The notes: generated by a model not told the origin, from the letters alone. A stretch of 35,510 nt of DNA from Caryophanales bacterium UBA7642 (GCA_002483745.1 DLIM01000019.1:88102-123611), one strand, 5' to 3'. Positions 16,104-25,521 are shown, numbered from the stretch's first letter. Numbers and translations: made by a program.

Positions 16104-17861
16104 TTATGCGTTCACTTCTTTCTTTAATGATTCATTGATATTTCTGATTAAATCAGCATCTAGTTTTAAGACCTTTCGATCGAAAGTATAGAGACCATTG
16201 TATTCGATTTCACAGTCACATAATTCGGTATAGATAATCATATTAAGACCGTTCTTCTTTATTAATGGAAGGAGCTTCTTTTGGTAAAGATCTTGGTATC
16301 TCCTAGTCAGTTTTTTCTTATCCTTAACTTTTCCATGTCCAAAGAAGCCTTTAAAAAAGCTATGCCCGTCTATCTTTAAAGAAGTACCGCCGGCTTCAGA
16401 GATAATGAAAGGACGCCTTTGCTTGTCTTTTCGATCTTTTCCAGGAATTGAATAGGTATGGATAGAATAGAAATCGGAATCAGCATCATACCAGCCAGAA
16501 GCTGTATCGAATAAGCGGTAATGCTCGATGTTCTTAAGCTCATGGTAAATCCTTGAAGGATCGAATTCACCCCAGCCTTCATTGAAAATAGTATAGATGA
16601 TGATAGAAGGATAGTTATTGAACCAATTCAAGTACTCCTTGGCTTCTTTTTCAAATTCATCCCTGCCTTCTTTATCTAAACGACTTTCTCTTTTATAAGT
16701 TAGATGTTTTTCAGTACCAAAAGAAGTGGATATTCTTGGAAAAATCGTATAGAAGAAACTGTTTTTAGTTCCACCATTTGGAAAATCCTGAATTAAAAGC
16801 ATCCCTTTGGTATCGGCATAGTAATAGAAATAATCATTCTCGGTTTTAATATGCACTCTTAAGCAATTGAAGCCTAAGGACTTAGCATTATCGATATCAT
16901 TCTCATAATCCTGATAAGACCTAGGGGTAAGGTTTCCTAAAAAATAATAGCCTTGATCCAATAAGCCAGTTAAGAAAATTCTTTGATTGTTTAAGTAGGT
17001 GTATTTAACTCCGTTACTTTCCTTGATTTCAAATTTGCGGACACCAAAATAAGAAGAAACTATATCATCATTAAGTTCAATCTTTACTTGATAGAGATAA
17101 GGATTATCAGGTGACCAAGGATAGAACTTATTTAAAACAACTCTAGATAAAGTATTAGTGTTTACTTCATAAGTCTTATCTAAGATGGTGACCTTTGCTT
17201 TAGTATCAACATTAGAACCAACAATAAAATCTACTGATTTAGAATCAAAATCAGGATAGAATCTCACGTCCTGAACATAGTCTTTAGGAACGCTTTCAAG
17301 CCAAACGGGTTTGTAGATTCCTGAAGAAGTAGTATAAAACCATCCGGTAGTATTAAGTGTCTGTTTTCCTCTTGAATGATATGAGGTATCACTGACATCT
17401 CTTACAATGACAGTCAAATCAAAAGTGCTTGGAAGATCATTAGCTAGTTCAATAGTGAATTTTGTATATCCCCCTAAATGATAGCCAATCTTCTTTCCGT
17501 TGATCAAGACAGTAGCTTCTTGATCAACGCCATCAAAATGAAGGAGAATTCTTCCTCTGTTAAAGCCTAGCGGGATAGTAACCTTTTTATGGTAAACTAT
17601 TTTTTCATTAGGCTCTAGGAGATGATTGACTCCGCTTAAGACACTTTCAACAGCATAAGGGACAATAATCTTCTTTTCGAAAGCGGTAGGCACCCACTCT
17701 TCTGTTGTAATTAAATAATCCCAAGCTCCGTTTAAAGTAAGATAAGAAGCTCTTCTTAGGTTTGGACGTGGATATTCTTTTAATGGAACGTCTTCAGTGT
17801 TCAAAGGATAGTCTTTTAAAGAGGCATAAAGAGTACCTTTATTTAGGCTGCTTTTCTTCAT
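16104..17861 (-). CDS. Glycoside hydrolase family 2, beta-glucuronidase/galactosidase-like
   Basis: This 585-residue intracellular enzyme would cleave a beta-linked sugar. An N-terminal jelly-roll domain (LNGAWDY...) and an immunoglobulin-like domain precede the TIM barrel. The barrel carries the acid/base E428 in FNEGWGEF and the probable nucleophile E489 in ISEAGG. There is no signal peptide. It is slightly short for GH2, without extra C-terminal domains. The start at 17861 (AAAGGAAA 8 nt upstream) lies 23 nt inside the end of the MFS gene, so the two are translationally linked. Its MFS neighbour probably supplies the substrate. Glucuronide, galactoside and other beta-glycosides cannot be told apart here. 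Confidence 0.88.
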   Translation of the reverse strand: MKKSSLNKGTLYASLKDYPLNTEDVPLKEYPRPNLRRASYLTLNGAWDYLITTEEWVPTAFEKKIIVPYAVESVLSGVNHLLEPNEKIVYHKKVTIPLGFNRGRILLHFDGVDQEATVLINGKKIGYHLGGYTKFTIELANDLPSTFDLTVIVRDVSDTSYHSRGKQTLNTTGWFYTTSSGIYKPVWLESVPKDYVQDVRFYPDFDSKSVDFIVGSNVDTKAKVTILDKTYEVNTNTLSRVVLNKFYPWSPDNPYLYQVKIELNDDIVSSYFGVRKFEIKESNGVKYTYLNNQRIFLTGLLDQGYYFLGNLTPRSYQDYENDIDNAKSLGFNCLRVHIKTENDYFYYYADTKGMLLIQDFPNGGTKNSFFYTIFPRISTSFGTEKHLTYKRESRLDKEGRDEFEKEAKEYLNWFNNYPSIIIYTIFNEGWGEFDPSRIYHELKNIEHYRLFDTASGWYDADSDFYSIHTYSIPGKDRKDKQRRPFIISEAGGTSLKIDGHSFFKGFFGHGKVKDKKKLTRRYQDLYQKKLLPLIKKNGLNMIIYTELCDCEIEYNGLYTFDRKVLKLDADLIRNINESLKKEVNA

Positions 17862-19239
17862 TGCTGGTATTTCCTTTCTTCACAGAATTCAAATAGAAGA
17901 AGGTTGGAATTAATGCGAGAGCCAGTATTGCTAAAGCCATCAGATAACCGAATTTACTAGGCGTCACGCTGGTGACATTGTATTCGCTCTTATAGGTTTG
18001 TCCATAGGCTTGGTTAAAAGCATCACCGATAAATGGCCCTATGCACATCGGTAAAGCTACTACAAAGATCATTCTGACACCCATAAAGGTTCCTTCTTCT
18101 CCTTTAGGAATATATTGTCTTACTAAGGCATTGATGACAGTCGGTATAGCTACATAGCCAAAAATCATAATTAGGCAACTAAAGGCCGCATAACCAGTTC
18201 TAGTATTTCCACTACCTATTGAAGGAATAAAGTACATCAAGAGCAGTCCAGCCATGAGAATAGCAATTGAGGGAATAATCATCTTGTCTTTACCGAATTT
18301 ATCAGCTAAGAATCCAACTATCAGGCTTAATAAAGAGCCGCCTAATAAAGCTACAGCCATTACAATAGCGAAGCTTGAAAGGAAACTGGTTCCCGAATTG
18401 GAGATTGCACAAGTTCTTTCAATATAGACCATCAAATAAGGGAAGTAGACCTGACAGGCAACGGAATAGATAAAGTAGATTAACAAGACCCAGTATAGAA
18501 GAGGGTTCTTCTTGACCGTAGTAGGCTTAAAGCCAGTAACCATAAGCTTTAGGATAGATTTATCTTTAATAGTTTCTTTTTCGTTAGGAATCAAGAAAAT
18601 AGCTACTACGCCAACTAACAGAACAATGCCGCCAACAATATAGAAGAAGAGGTCCCAGCGATACCCGCTTTCCTTTGTCGTTAAGCCATTAAGTCCCACA
18701 AAGACAATCAGCATAGCAATAAGAGGAAGAATAGATAAGACTCCCTCTACTTTTCCTCTGTTTTCATCATCAGTCTTACTGGTGACATAAGAATTAAAGG
18801 AAGCATCGTTGCTAGTAGAGCCGAAGAAAGTCATCACACAGTCAAGAACAATAACTAAGATTGCTGCAGTACTTGCAGCCATTTTAATCGGAATCAATTC
18901 ACTTGAAGAATTGACATTAAGTAATCCGAAGCAGGCTGTTGTAATTCCCCAGATGATATAACCTATCGAGATGAACCATTTGCGATGACCAACTTTATCT
19001 ATCAAAGATCCAATGACAATGGTGGTCAAGGTAGCAACGATTGCCGATAAAGCGGTAGTGATTGCAATCATCAAAGAGTAGTTGAATCCAGCCCCGCTAG
19101 GGTCGGTGAAGTTTAGATAGGTGATATAAGTGTTTAAATACATATTTTCGATTGACCAAGCGAACTGACCAGCTAAGCCAATCAAAATAAAGACTAGCCA
19201 GAGACGGCCACCTAATGTTTTCTTTTTAGTTTCTTGCAT
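17839..19239 (-). CDS. MFS / GPH-type sugar symporter
   Basis: This is a 466-residue, 12-helix transporter of the major facilitator superfamily. A GSLIDKVGHRKW loop follows the early helices, and the second half carries a related GFLADKFGKDKM loop. AGGAG at about 8 nt before the ATG supports the start. It lies between two GH2 glycosidases in one operon: 45 nt after the upstream GH2 and overlapping the downstream GH2 by 23 nt. This strongly suggests import of a beta-glycoside that both enzymes attack in the cytoplasm. It shares the transporter superfamily with the other symporter in the window but is clearly a different protein. Confidence 0.87.
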   Translation of the reverse strand: MQETKKKTLGGRLWLVFILIGLAGQFAWSIENMYLNTYITYLNFTDPSGAGFNYSLMIAITTALSAIVATLTTIVIGSLIDKVGHRKWFISIGYIIWGITTACFGLLNVNSSSELIPIKMAASTAAILVIVLDCVMTFFGSTSNDASFNSYVTSKTDDENRGKVEGVLSILPLIAMLIVFVGLNGLTTKESGYRWDLFFYIVGGIVLLVGVVAIFLIPNEKETIKDKSILKLMVTGFKPTTVKKNPLLYWVLLIYFIYSVACQVYFPYLMVYIERTCAISNSGTSFLSSFAIVMAVALLGGSLLSLIVGFLADKFGKDKMIIPSIAILMAGLLLMYFIPSIGSGNTRTGYAAFSCLIMIFGYVAIPTVINALVRQYIPKGEEGTFMGVRMIFVVALPMCIGPFIGDAFNQAYGQTYKSEYNVTSVTPSKFGYLMALAILALALIPTFFYLNSVKKGNTSNEEKQPK

Positions 19240-19284
19240 TACTTTTGCTCCTGCTTGTAATATTGTATACCTAAATTAGGACAG

Positions 19285-21645
19285 TTAACTAACTTTGACT
19301 AAAACCTGGGCTTTTCCATACGATGAAGAAAAGCTTGCTTTGATACTACCTATTGAATCTGGTTTGATGATAGCTAAGGCTTTCCCATAATAAGTATCAG
19401 TCTTAGAATTGCTATAGCCATCTTTATTGAAGGGACAGGCGTTTCCTAAAGCTAAGAGCTGGCCACCTTCAAGAGAATCCATTTTTACGGAAGTATCTTC
19501 TAAAGGCTTGATAGTTCCCTGTGAATCAGTGATATATAAATGAATATAGGATAAGCCATCTTTTCCAATTTCATCTGTTTCAGCAACAGCTTGTAGGATT
19601 GTTTCTTTTCCAGCGGTCTTTAGCTCATAGGAACTGATTTCTTTTTTGTCTGACCCTAGAGCCACGGCTTTTAAAGTGCCCGGAAGATAATTGATCTTGA
19701 TGGAATAGAAACCATTATCGTTTTTCTTTTTCCTAGTAGTTAGGAGCTTTCCATTCTGATAAAGCTGAATATAATTAGCCTGGGAATAGATCTCTACCCT
19801 AGTTTTATGATTCTCTTCTCCCTCAAATGAGTAAGAATCCAAAGCCTGTGACATCTTCCAGGCGGAAGGCGAATGTTTAAGACGGTAATCTAAAGGAGAG
19901 ACTACACCCATTGAAATCACTTCCTGATTCCAAGCGGTTCTTGAATAGGCCATTTCCCTATTCTCATCTCCGAGAAGATCTAGTCTTCCTGACCCGGCTG
20001 AAATCCAGCTAGCTTTATCAGTGAAGATCGACTTATCTTTGGCACTGACCCAGGATCCTATTCCGGCTTCACCTAAATAATCTAAAGCAGCCCAAACAAA
20101 ATCCCCGACTAAGCGGTTATTCTTCTTAGCTAAAGCCATGAACTTGCCTTCTTCAAAGCAGAAGGTCTCAGTTCCTAGGACAAAACGGTTTGGGTATTTT
20201 TTTAAATCATGCTTATATCGGCTTAAACCATAGTTGTAACCGGCAATATCTAGGTGGCTAAAAGACTCTTTGGTGGTGACATCGGCTAAGTGTGTCCTGG
20301 CTATTTTTTCCATCATTTTGGCACCGAAGACATTGACGAGCTTGTTGAAGTGTTCTGAGCCAATGCTTCTTTGCTTCTCTTTAGTCCCTTGGCTGGCTTT
20401 CTTGTTGGAATAGACACCTAAATGAAGTCTAGCCATGAAGTTCATGGAAATGTTGACTCCACAGGTGACTGGTCTTGTTGAATCCAAGGAATGAAGGGCA
20501 TCAGTTAGCATCTTAGTAAAAGCAGCGCCTTTCTTTGATTCGGTTTCGGAGACTTCATTACCGATTGAATACATAATGACTGAGGGGTGGGAATAGTCTT
20601 TGTCGACCATTTCTTTTAAATCATTTTGATAATTGGTGCTGACTTCATCAGCATAATCATATTTAGTTTTATGAATATACCAGCAATCAACATACTCATC
20701 GAGAACGTACATGCCTAATTCATCACAGGCTTTTAATAAAGCTTTGCTGCAGGGATTATGAGCCATTCTTAAAGCATTGTAACCAGCTGCTTTTAATAGT
20801 CTTACTTTTCTTCTTTCACTGAACTCGAAAGTGTTGGCACCTAAGATGCCGTTGTCGTGATGAATACAGCCACCTAATAAAATCACTCTACGGCCATTAA
20901 TTAGAAGACCTTTTTCTTTATCAAGAGTTATTTTTCTGATTCCAAATTCTAGATTTTCTTCCTCGTTAGGAATTGTAATTCTTAGATGGTAGAGTCTTGG
21001 ATTATTAGCTGACCATAATTCTGGATTAGAAACAGTAATATTGCTATCAATATTGGCAGTACTATCTATTTTCTCGGTATAAACAATCTCATTTTTATAA
21101 TTGAATATATCAATCTTAGTACTAGTGATATCAGATAATTTGGCTTTGATATTGATTAAGCCTTTTTGGTAATCAAGAGTCGTGACTTTAATGCTATTGG
21201 GGATGATGTGATTCTTAGGAAGAATGTAGATGCTGACTGGGCGAAAGATTCCTGACCCTGAATACCAACGGGAATTAGGTTGTTCAGAATTATCGACAGT
21301 TACTTTAATTCTGTTTTTACCGTTAAGATTTAGATACTTTGTAGCTTCAAAGATAAAATCCGTATATCCATAGGAACGATAGCAGGCTTCTTTATAGTTG
21401 ATATAGATATGTGCTTTCCTATACACACCTTCAAATTCAAGATAAACAATGGAATCAGGTTTGGAATCTAAAGTGAATTCTTTTTCATAGATGTATTTTC
21501 CACCAGCAAAATAGGAGATATTTACTCCCCCGGGATTGCTGATATTTCTTTTTTCTTTGATCATCGCATCATAAGGTAAGGTTACTATTATCTTCTTGTC
21601 TTCTTGGCTTTCTTTATAAAAATACCAGTTGTCATTGAAATCCAT
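19285..21645 (-). CDS. Glycoside hydrolase family 2, beta-galactosidase-like
   Basis: This is a GH2 enzyme of about 786 residues without signal peptide. The sugar-binding jelly roll (residues 5-140, including WYSGSGIFRPV), the immunoglobulin-like domain and the TIM barrel come in the usual order. The acid/base is E364 in SIGNEVSE and the nucleophile is E493 in LGTETF. A further C-terminal region of about 200 residues, with Ig-like features, matches the long beta-galactosidase subtype. It is the first gene of the GH2 / MFS / GH2 operon. A GTG three codons upstream (21654) is an equally possible start; neither has a strong ribosome binding site. Substrate inferred as a beta-galactoside or related glycoside. 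Confidence 0.88.
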   Translation of the reverse strand: MDFNDNWYFYKESQEDKKIIVTLPYDAMIKEKRNISNPGGVNISYFAGGKYIYEKEFTLDSKPDSIVYLEFEGVYRKAHIYINYKEACYRSYGYTDFIFEATKYLNLNGKNRIKVTVDNSEQPNSRWYSGSGIFRPVSIYILPKNHIIPNSIKVTTLDYQKGLINIKAKLSDITSTKIDIFNYKNEIVYTEKIDSTANIDSNITVSNPELWSANNPRLYHLRITIPNEEENLEFGIRKITLDKEKGLLINGRRVILLGGCIHHDNGILGANTFEFSERRKVRLLKAAGYNALRMAHNPCSKALLKACDELGMYVLDEYVDCWYIHKTKYDYADEVSTNYQNDLKEMVDKDYSHPSVIMYSIGNEVSETESKKGAAFTKMLTDALHSLDSTRPVTCGVNISMNFMARLHLGVYSNKKASQGTKEKQRSIGSEHFNKLVNVFGAKMMEKIARTHLADVTTKESFSHLDIAGYNYGLSRYKHDLKKYPNRFVLGTETFCFEEGKFMALAKKNNRLVGDFVWAALDYLGEAGIGSWVSAKDKSIFTDKASWISAGSGRLDLLGDENREMAYSRTAWNQEVISMGVVSPLDYRLKHSPSAWKMSQALDSYSFEGEENHKTRVEIYSQANYIQLYQNGKLLTTRKKKNDNGFYSIKINYLPGTLKAVALGSDKKEISSYELKTAGKETILQAVAETDEIGKDGLSYIHLYITDSQGTIKPLEDTSVKMDSLEGGQLLALGNACPFNKDGYSNSKTDTYYGKALAIIKPDSIGSIKASFSSSYGKAQVLVKVS

Positions 21646-21688
21646 ATAATTCACTCGCTTTTCTCTAATTCATATTCTAACTCTATTA

Positions 21689-21717
21689 TTAATAGTTTTC
21701 ATTTAAAAACTTGACTA
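21689..21717 (-). promoter_or_regulatory. Promoter of the GH2 / MFS / GH2 operon
   Basis: Minus strand: TAGTCA (21717-21712), a 17-nt spacer and TATTAA (21694-21689), each 4 of 6 to consensus. The leader would be about 37 nt. No cre-like box is seen here, unlike upstream of both GH3 genes. Confidence 0.4.
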
Positions 21718-21749
21718 ATAAAGGGATTTAGGGAAAAAAGCTGAGATTA

Positions 21750-23156
21750 TTAATTACTTGTTTTAGTAATAGCAGGATTGATAGGCTCTTCAAGTCTTTT
21801 CTTCAGTATCTTCTTAATAAGCATCAAATAAACTAAGGAGGTGACAACACCAGAGACAACATCCGCTATTAATTCTGCATAAAAGCAAGAAGAAGCTTCA
21901 TGGGTTAAATAAGGTAAAAGAATCATTGCTGGAATTAGAAGTATTACCTTTCTATTTAAAGATAACCAAATAGAGTATTTAGCCTGTCCCATTCCTGTTA
22001 GTCCATCGACAAAGACATATTGGAAAGCTAAGGGTATGATTCCATACATATAGATTTGAATATACTTTACAGAGGCTATGATTATCTGCTCACTGTAGTC
22101 ACTAGTGGAAAAGCCTAAGAACAGCTGGGCAAAAGGCTTACTTAGAAGGAAAGAGAAACCAAAGCAAAGGGTAGTAAAGACAACAGCCATTAAGAGAATC
22201 TGTTTCTCGGCTTTCTTGATTAAAGGAATGTTTTTAGCACCGTAGTTAAAGCCAAGAACTGGTTGAGTACCAGAAGATATACCTAATAAAGGTCCAGTAA
22301 CTAAAGTTTCAAAGGCCTGAACAATGGTAGCTACCTCTATATAGAAGTCCCCATCTTTTTCACCATACTTTTGAAGAGTGGAGTTAAGAAGAATAATAAC
22401 GACTGAATCAGTAGCAGTAATAATAAAAGGAGAAAAACCTAGTTTAAGGATTTCACCCATGAGTTTTAGATTATAATTGCCTAAGGATAGCTTTATCCTT
22501 GATTTTCTTAAGATAAAGAACATAGTTAAGCCAAAGGAAATAAATAGGCAGATAACAGTAGCAATAGCAGCTCCCTCTACTCCCATATGGAAGGCAAAAA
22601 GGAAAAGAGGATCAAGACCCACATTTAGAAGACAGGAAATAGATGTAGTCATCATGGCAAAGAAGGAATTACCTTGAGCAGTTAGAAACTGATTTAATCC
22701 TAAAGATATTATGGAGAAGAAAGTACCAATTAGGTAAATCATCATGTATTTTTTAGCATAAGGGAAAGATTCAGCAGAGGCACCAAAAGCATAAAGCATT
22801 GGATCAAGAGCTAGATAGAAGACAAGCATGATCAGGGCAGAGAGAACTATCAGCATCAGAAAGGCATTGCTGAGAATCTGTTTTGATCGCTCCTCATTCT
22901 TTTCTCCTAAGGCAATAGAAAATAAAGGGGCTCCACCTAGGCCGACTAAGAAAGCAAAGGAAGATATTAAAGTAGTGATAGGTGAGCAAACACCTAAACC
23001 TACAAGAGAGATTGAACCATAAGTTTCAATATTACCGACATAGATTCGATCAACGATGTTATATAAGACACTAACAAGTTGGGCAATCATTGCCGGAATC
23101 GCTAATTCGATGATGGACTTGAAGGTATTTTCACTGCCTAAATTGATACTTTTCAT
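21750..23156 (-). CDS. MATE family multidrug/toxin efflux transporter
   Basis: This 468-residue membrane protein has about 12 helices and the MATE-typical openings of both halves: IPAMIAQLVSVLYNIVDRIYVG in spaced form near residues 19-42, and GLNQFLTAQGN / GISSGTQPVLGFNYGAKN in the middle. Such proteins export drugs or metabolites by sodium or proton antiport. It appears to be its own unit. No Shine-Dalgarno precedes the ATG; a TACAAT element lies 16 nt upstream. Substrate unknown. Confidence 0.9.
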   Translation of the reverse strand: MKSINLGSENTFKSIIELAIPAMIAQLVSVLYNIVDRIYVGNIETYGSISLVGLGVCSPITTLISSFAFLVGLGGAPLFSIALGEKNEERSKQILSNAFLMLIVLSALIMLVFYLALDPMLYAFGASAESFPYAKKYMMIYLIGTFFSIISLGLNQFLTAQGNSFFAMMTTSISCLLNVGLDPLFLFAFHMGVEGAAIATVICLFISFGLTMFFILRKSRIKLSLGNYNLKLMGEILKLGFSPFIITATDSVVIILLNSTLQKYGEKDGDFYIEVATIVQAFETLVTGPLLGISSGTQPVLGFNYGAKNIPLIKKAEKQILLMAVVFTTLCFGFSFLLSKPFAQLFLGFSTSDYSEQIIIASVKYIQIYMYGIIPLAFQYVFVDGLTGMGQAKYSIWLSLNRKVILLIPAMILLPYLTHEASSCFYAELIADVVSGVVTSLVYLMLIKKILKKRLEEPINPAITKTSN

Positions 23157-23158
23157 GT

Positions 23159-23178
23159 TGTAAGCGTTGATTATTGTA
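23159..23178 (-). promoter_or_regulatory. -10 and cre-like box before the MATE gene
   Basis: TACAAT (minus, 23178-23173) is a probable -10 without a clear -35. TGTAAGCGTTGATT (plus, 23159-23172) matches the cre consensus except for the C near its end. It lies within the short leader, a position suited to repression. Confidence 0.3.
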
Positions 23179-23244
23179 CTCGTATTTTTTTAAAAAGAAA
23201 CCAAATGTTAATGATATTAAGCGCTAATCTAAAATAACAGGATT

Positions 23245-23643
23245 TTAAAAGGTAGGAAGACAAGTGAAAGTCAGAAACAAACATAGAAAATAAAAGAAAG
23301 TCGCTACAACCTGGATTATTTTCGATGATAAAAGAACTTTTCTGTTTTCTTTAATTAAATTAATGATGATTAAGACAATGACTGAAACCAAAAGAGCTAT
23401 TTCAAAATAAAAGATAGCAACAAAAATCGCAGAACCGCTATTGGTTAGACCTTTAAAAATCGAATACCAAAGAGTGAACTTATAATACTCGTCAGCATTA
23501 GTAGAAGGAACAATACCATTTACTTTAATGAAGGGAATAAAAAGAAGAATCAATAACAGGGAGGATAAACACAAAAGAAAAATCGGTATTCCGATTTCTT
23601 TTTTTGTCTTTAGAGAATCCGAACTAGAATTTTTTTCTTTCAT
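23245..23643 (-). CDS. Small membrane protein of unknown function
   Basis: This is a protein of about 132 residues that I do not recognise. A charged N-terminus rich in Lys, Ser and Asp (about 18 residues) is followed by three strong hydrophobic helices (about 19-40, 72-98 and 109-130), with a polar loop of about 30 residues after the first. The ATG at 23643 is preferred over a TTG two codons upstream. A TATAAT at 23667-23662 (minus) could be its -10, giving a short leader with no ribosome binding site. It lies between MATE and AsnA genes, which give no clear hint to its role. Confidence 0.6.
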   Translation of the reverse strand: MKEKNSSSDSLKTKKEIGIPIFLLCLSSLLLILLFIPFIKVNGIVPSTNADEYYKFTLWYSIFKGLTNSGSAIFVAIFYFEIALLVSVIVLIIINLIKENRKVLLSSKIIQVVATFFYFLCLFLTFTCLPTF

Positions 23644-23703
23644 TTTCAATATACTATTAAGATTATAGGTTAAAGATGAAAGAATAAGTAACTTTTTGAA
23701 AAA

Positions 23704-24687
23704 TTATAGCAAATTAATGCCTTCTTTTTTGGCGTTGTCGGTTTCTTCTTGACTCCAAACAGAAGCCTGAACTTCTCCGATATGAATTTTGTTGAGCAAG
23801 ATTAGGCAAAGCCTTGACTGACCGATTCCACCACCTATTGATAATGGCAGTTCATCATTGATAAGAGCCTTGTGGAAAGGCAAAGAAAGCCTATCCATGT
23901 TATTGGTAATACTAAGCTGTTTGATTAAAGAATCTTTATCGACTCTAATACCCATTGAAGAGATCTCAACGGCTTCTTTAAGAGGGGGATAATAAACAAG
24001 AAGATCACCGTTTAAAGACCAGTCATCATAATCAGGGGCCCTTAAGTCATGAGGGATACCATTTGAAAGCCTTCCACCTATCTGCATAATGAAGATAGTT
24101 CCATGCGCTTTGCTAAAAGAGGTCTCTCTTTCTTTCTGAGTAAGATTAGGATATTTCTTTAAGAGGTCTTCGCTAGTTATGAAGGTGACTTTCCTAGAAA
24201 AGACTTTGGAAAGACGAGGATACTCTAAAATAATCTTCCTTTGAGTTTTGAGAATAACTTTATTGATCTCATTGACGGTTTCTGTAAGGTATGAAATAGT
24301 TCTTTCTTTTCTGTTTATATGCTTTTCCCAATCCCATTGATCAACATAAAGGGAATGGATGTTATCTAGGGATTCATCTTTACGAATAGCATTCATATCA
24401 CAGTAGATGCCTTGGTTAAGAGGAATTTTATATTTGGCAAGGGCATATCTCTTCCATTTTGCTAGGGAATGGACAATCTCTAATTCATCATTAAAATCAT
24501 TGGGAACAAAACTAACGGGTCTTTCGATACCATTGAGGTTATCGTTAAGACCACTATCTTTTTTAACAAACAAAGGAGAACTAACTCTCATCAAGGATAG
24601 TTCATTGGCTAAAACTTTTTCAAAATAGTCTTTAACTATCTTGATGCCTTTCTCCGTTTCAATAAGATTTAATTTGCTTTTGTACAT
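23704..24687 (-). CDS. asnA: Aspartate-ammonia ligase (asparagine synthetase A)
   Basis: This 327-residue enzyme makes asparagine from aspartate, ammonia and ATP (AMP-forming). It resembles class II aminoacyl-tRNA synthetase cores. The match is end to end, with the family length of about 330: FVKKDSGLNDNLNG and RPVSF near the N-terminus, then EIVHSLAKWKR, DMNAIRKDE, YVDQWDWEK, the SNGIPHDLRAPDYDDW segment and the C-terminal GGGIGQSRL. The start is firm: an excellent promoter ends 6 nt before the ATG, so the first transcribed base should be the A of the start codon. It stands alone on its strand with its own promoter. Confidence 0.95.
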   Translation of the reverse strand: MYKSKLNLIETEKGIKIVKDYFEKVLANELSLMRVSSPLFVKKDSGLNDNLNGIERPVSFVPNDFNDELEIVHSLAKWKRYALAKYKIPLNQGIYCDMNAIRKDESLDNIHSLYVDQWDWEKHINRKERTISYLTETVNEINKVILKTQRKIILEYPRLSKVFSRKVTFITSEDLLKKYPNLTQKERETSFSKAHGTIFIMQIGGRLSNGIPHDLRAPDYDDWSLNGDLLVYYPPLKEAVEISSMGIRVDKDSLIKQLSITNNMDRLSLPFHKALINDELPLSIGGGIGQSRLCLILLNKIHIGEVQASVWSQEETDNAKKEGINLL

Positions 24688-24693
24688 GCTGCC

Positions 24694-24722
24694 ATTCTAG
24701 TACCTTAGAAATTCAGTTTCAA
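24694..24722 (-). promoter_or_regulatory. asnA promoter for a leaderless transcript
   Basis: Minus strand: TTGAAA (24722-24717), a 17-nt spacer and TAGAAT (24699-24694), then only 6 nt to the ATG at 24687. The predicted start site coincides with the start codon, and no Shine-Dalgarno exists. Confidence 0.7.
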
Positions 24723-24846
24723 TTAGCTGGATTATTTAAAGATTAATAGAAGCCTATTTTTGATTTGAAAGTGCTTTATTGATAAAAAGGAAAAGGAAAA
24801 TCTGCACTTAAAAAAGCAAAGCCTTTACTTTATAATACTTACCAAA

Positions 24847-25416
24847 TTACTTTTCTTTAAAAAAATGTTTAGTCTTTTCAATGAGCTTCTTATAGACATG
24901 CTCAATCATCCATGGCTCAGTTGGTTTAGTTAAGACTTCATCGAAACTGAACCAGGCTAATCCCTTGTTTTCATCAGGCTTTATTTTTAAGGTGTCTTCT
25001 TCATTGGCTTCCAAAAGATAGGTCACGTTAAGATGCTGGTGGCAGTTAACATACTTACCTCTTTTATAATGTCCTAATACGTAAAGGCATTCAATTGAAA
25101 AGACCTTATCATCAAGGGCTTTGAAATTGCTGATTCCGGATTCTTCTTTAGCTTCTTTAAGGGCGACTCTTAAAAGATTATCATCTCCGTCAGCATGTCC
25201 GCCAATCCAGGACCAGGAATTATAAATATTATGAAAACACATAAGAATCTTGTCATGTTTCTCATTTACTATCCAGGCACTAGTAGTCATATGGGCCATA
25301 AGATTATCTCTTAATAGGCAATCCGGGTTTCTTTCAATGAACTGAAGAATAGCTTTCTTATCCTGTGCTTCTTCTTCATTTGAAGGAACATAATTTTCTA
25401 TTTCGGTTTTATACAT
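24847..25416 (-). CDS. NUDIX hydrolase
   Basis: This 189-residue protein carries a NUDIX box at about residues 74-96 (GHADGDDNLLRVA, then KEAKEESGI), with Asp in place of the first Glu of the box but the metal-binding REUxEE part intact as KEAKEE. Such enzymes split nucleoside diphosphate-linked compounds. The N-terminal helix and the CFHNIYNSWSWIGGH segment match a subgroup of stand-alone NUDIX proteins close to isopentenyl-diphosphate isomerase-like folds. AGAGGAAA about 4-8 nt upstream supports the start. It appears monocistronic. Substrate unknown. Confidence 0.85.
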   Translation of the reverse strand: MYKTEIENYVPSNEEEAQDKKAILQFIERNPDCLLRDNLMAHMTTSAWIVNEKHDKILMCFHNIYNSWSWIGGHADGDDNLLRVALKEAKEESGISNFKALDDKVFSIECLYVLGHYKRGKYVNCHQHLNVTYLLEANEEDTLKIKPDENKGLAWFSFDEVLTKPTEPWMIEHVYKKLIEKTKHFFKEK

Positions 25417-25440
25417 AGTTTCCTCTTTGCATTTAAAAAT

Positions 25441-25464
25441 AATCTGTTAATACTATAACAGGTT
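25441..25464 (-). promoter_or_regulatory. Extended -10 inside an inverted repeat before the NUDIX gene
   Basis: AATCTGTTA (25441-25449) and TAACAGGTT (25456-25464) form an inverted repeat with one mismatch and a 6-nt centre. On the minus strand it contains TGTTATAGT, an extended -10. A repressor bound here would block the promoter. Confidence 0.45.
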
Positions 25465-25496
25465 ATTGGGTGGAATTAAGTATTTAAATTAATCTG

Positions 25497-25521
25497 AAAA
25501 AGCCTTATTCAGAATTAAGGC
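25497..25521 (-). terminator. Terminator of the ArsR / MBL / nitroreductase operon
   Basis: Minus strand: GCCTTA (25521-25516), an 8-nt loop and TAAGGC (25507-25502), followed by five T. It lies 27 nt past the nitroreductase stop. Confidence 0.7.

Noticed and set aside
24769..24811. AAGTGC...GCACTT hairpin as the NUDIX terminator
   Set aside because: The arms are about 30 nt apart and no T-run follows; a nearby AAAGGC-TTT-GCTTTT structure is too weak to claim.
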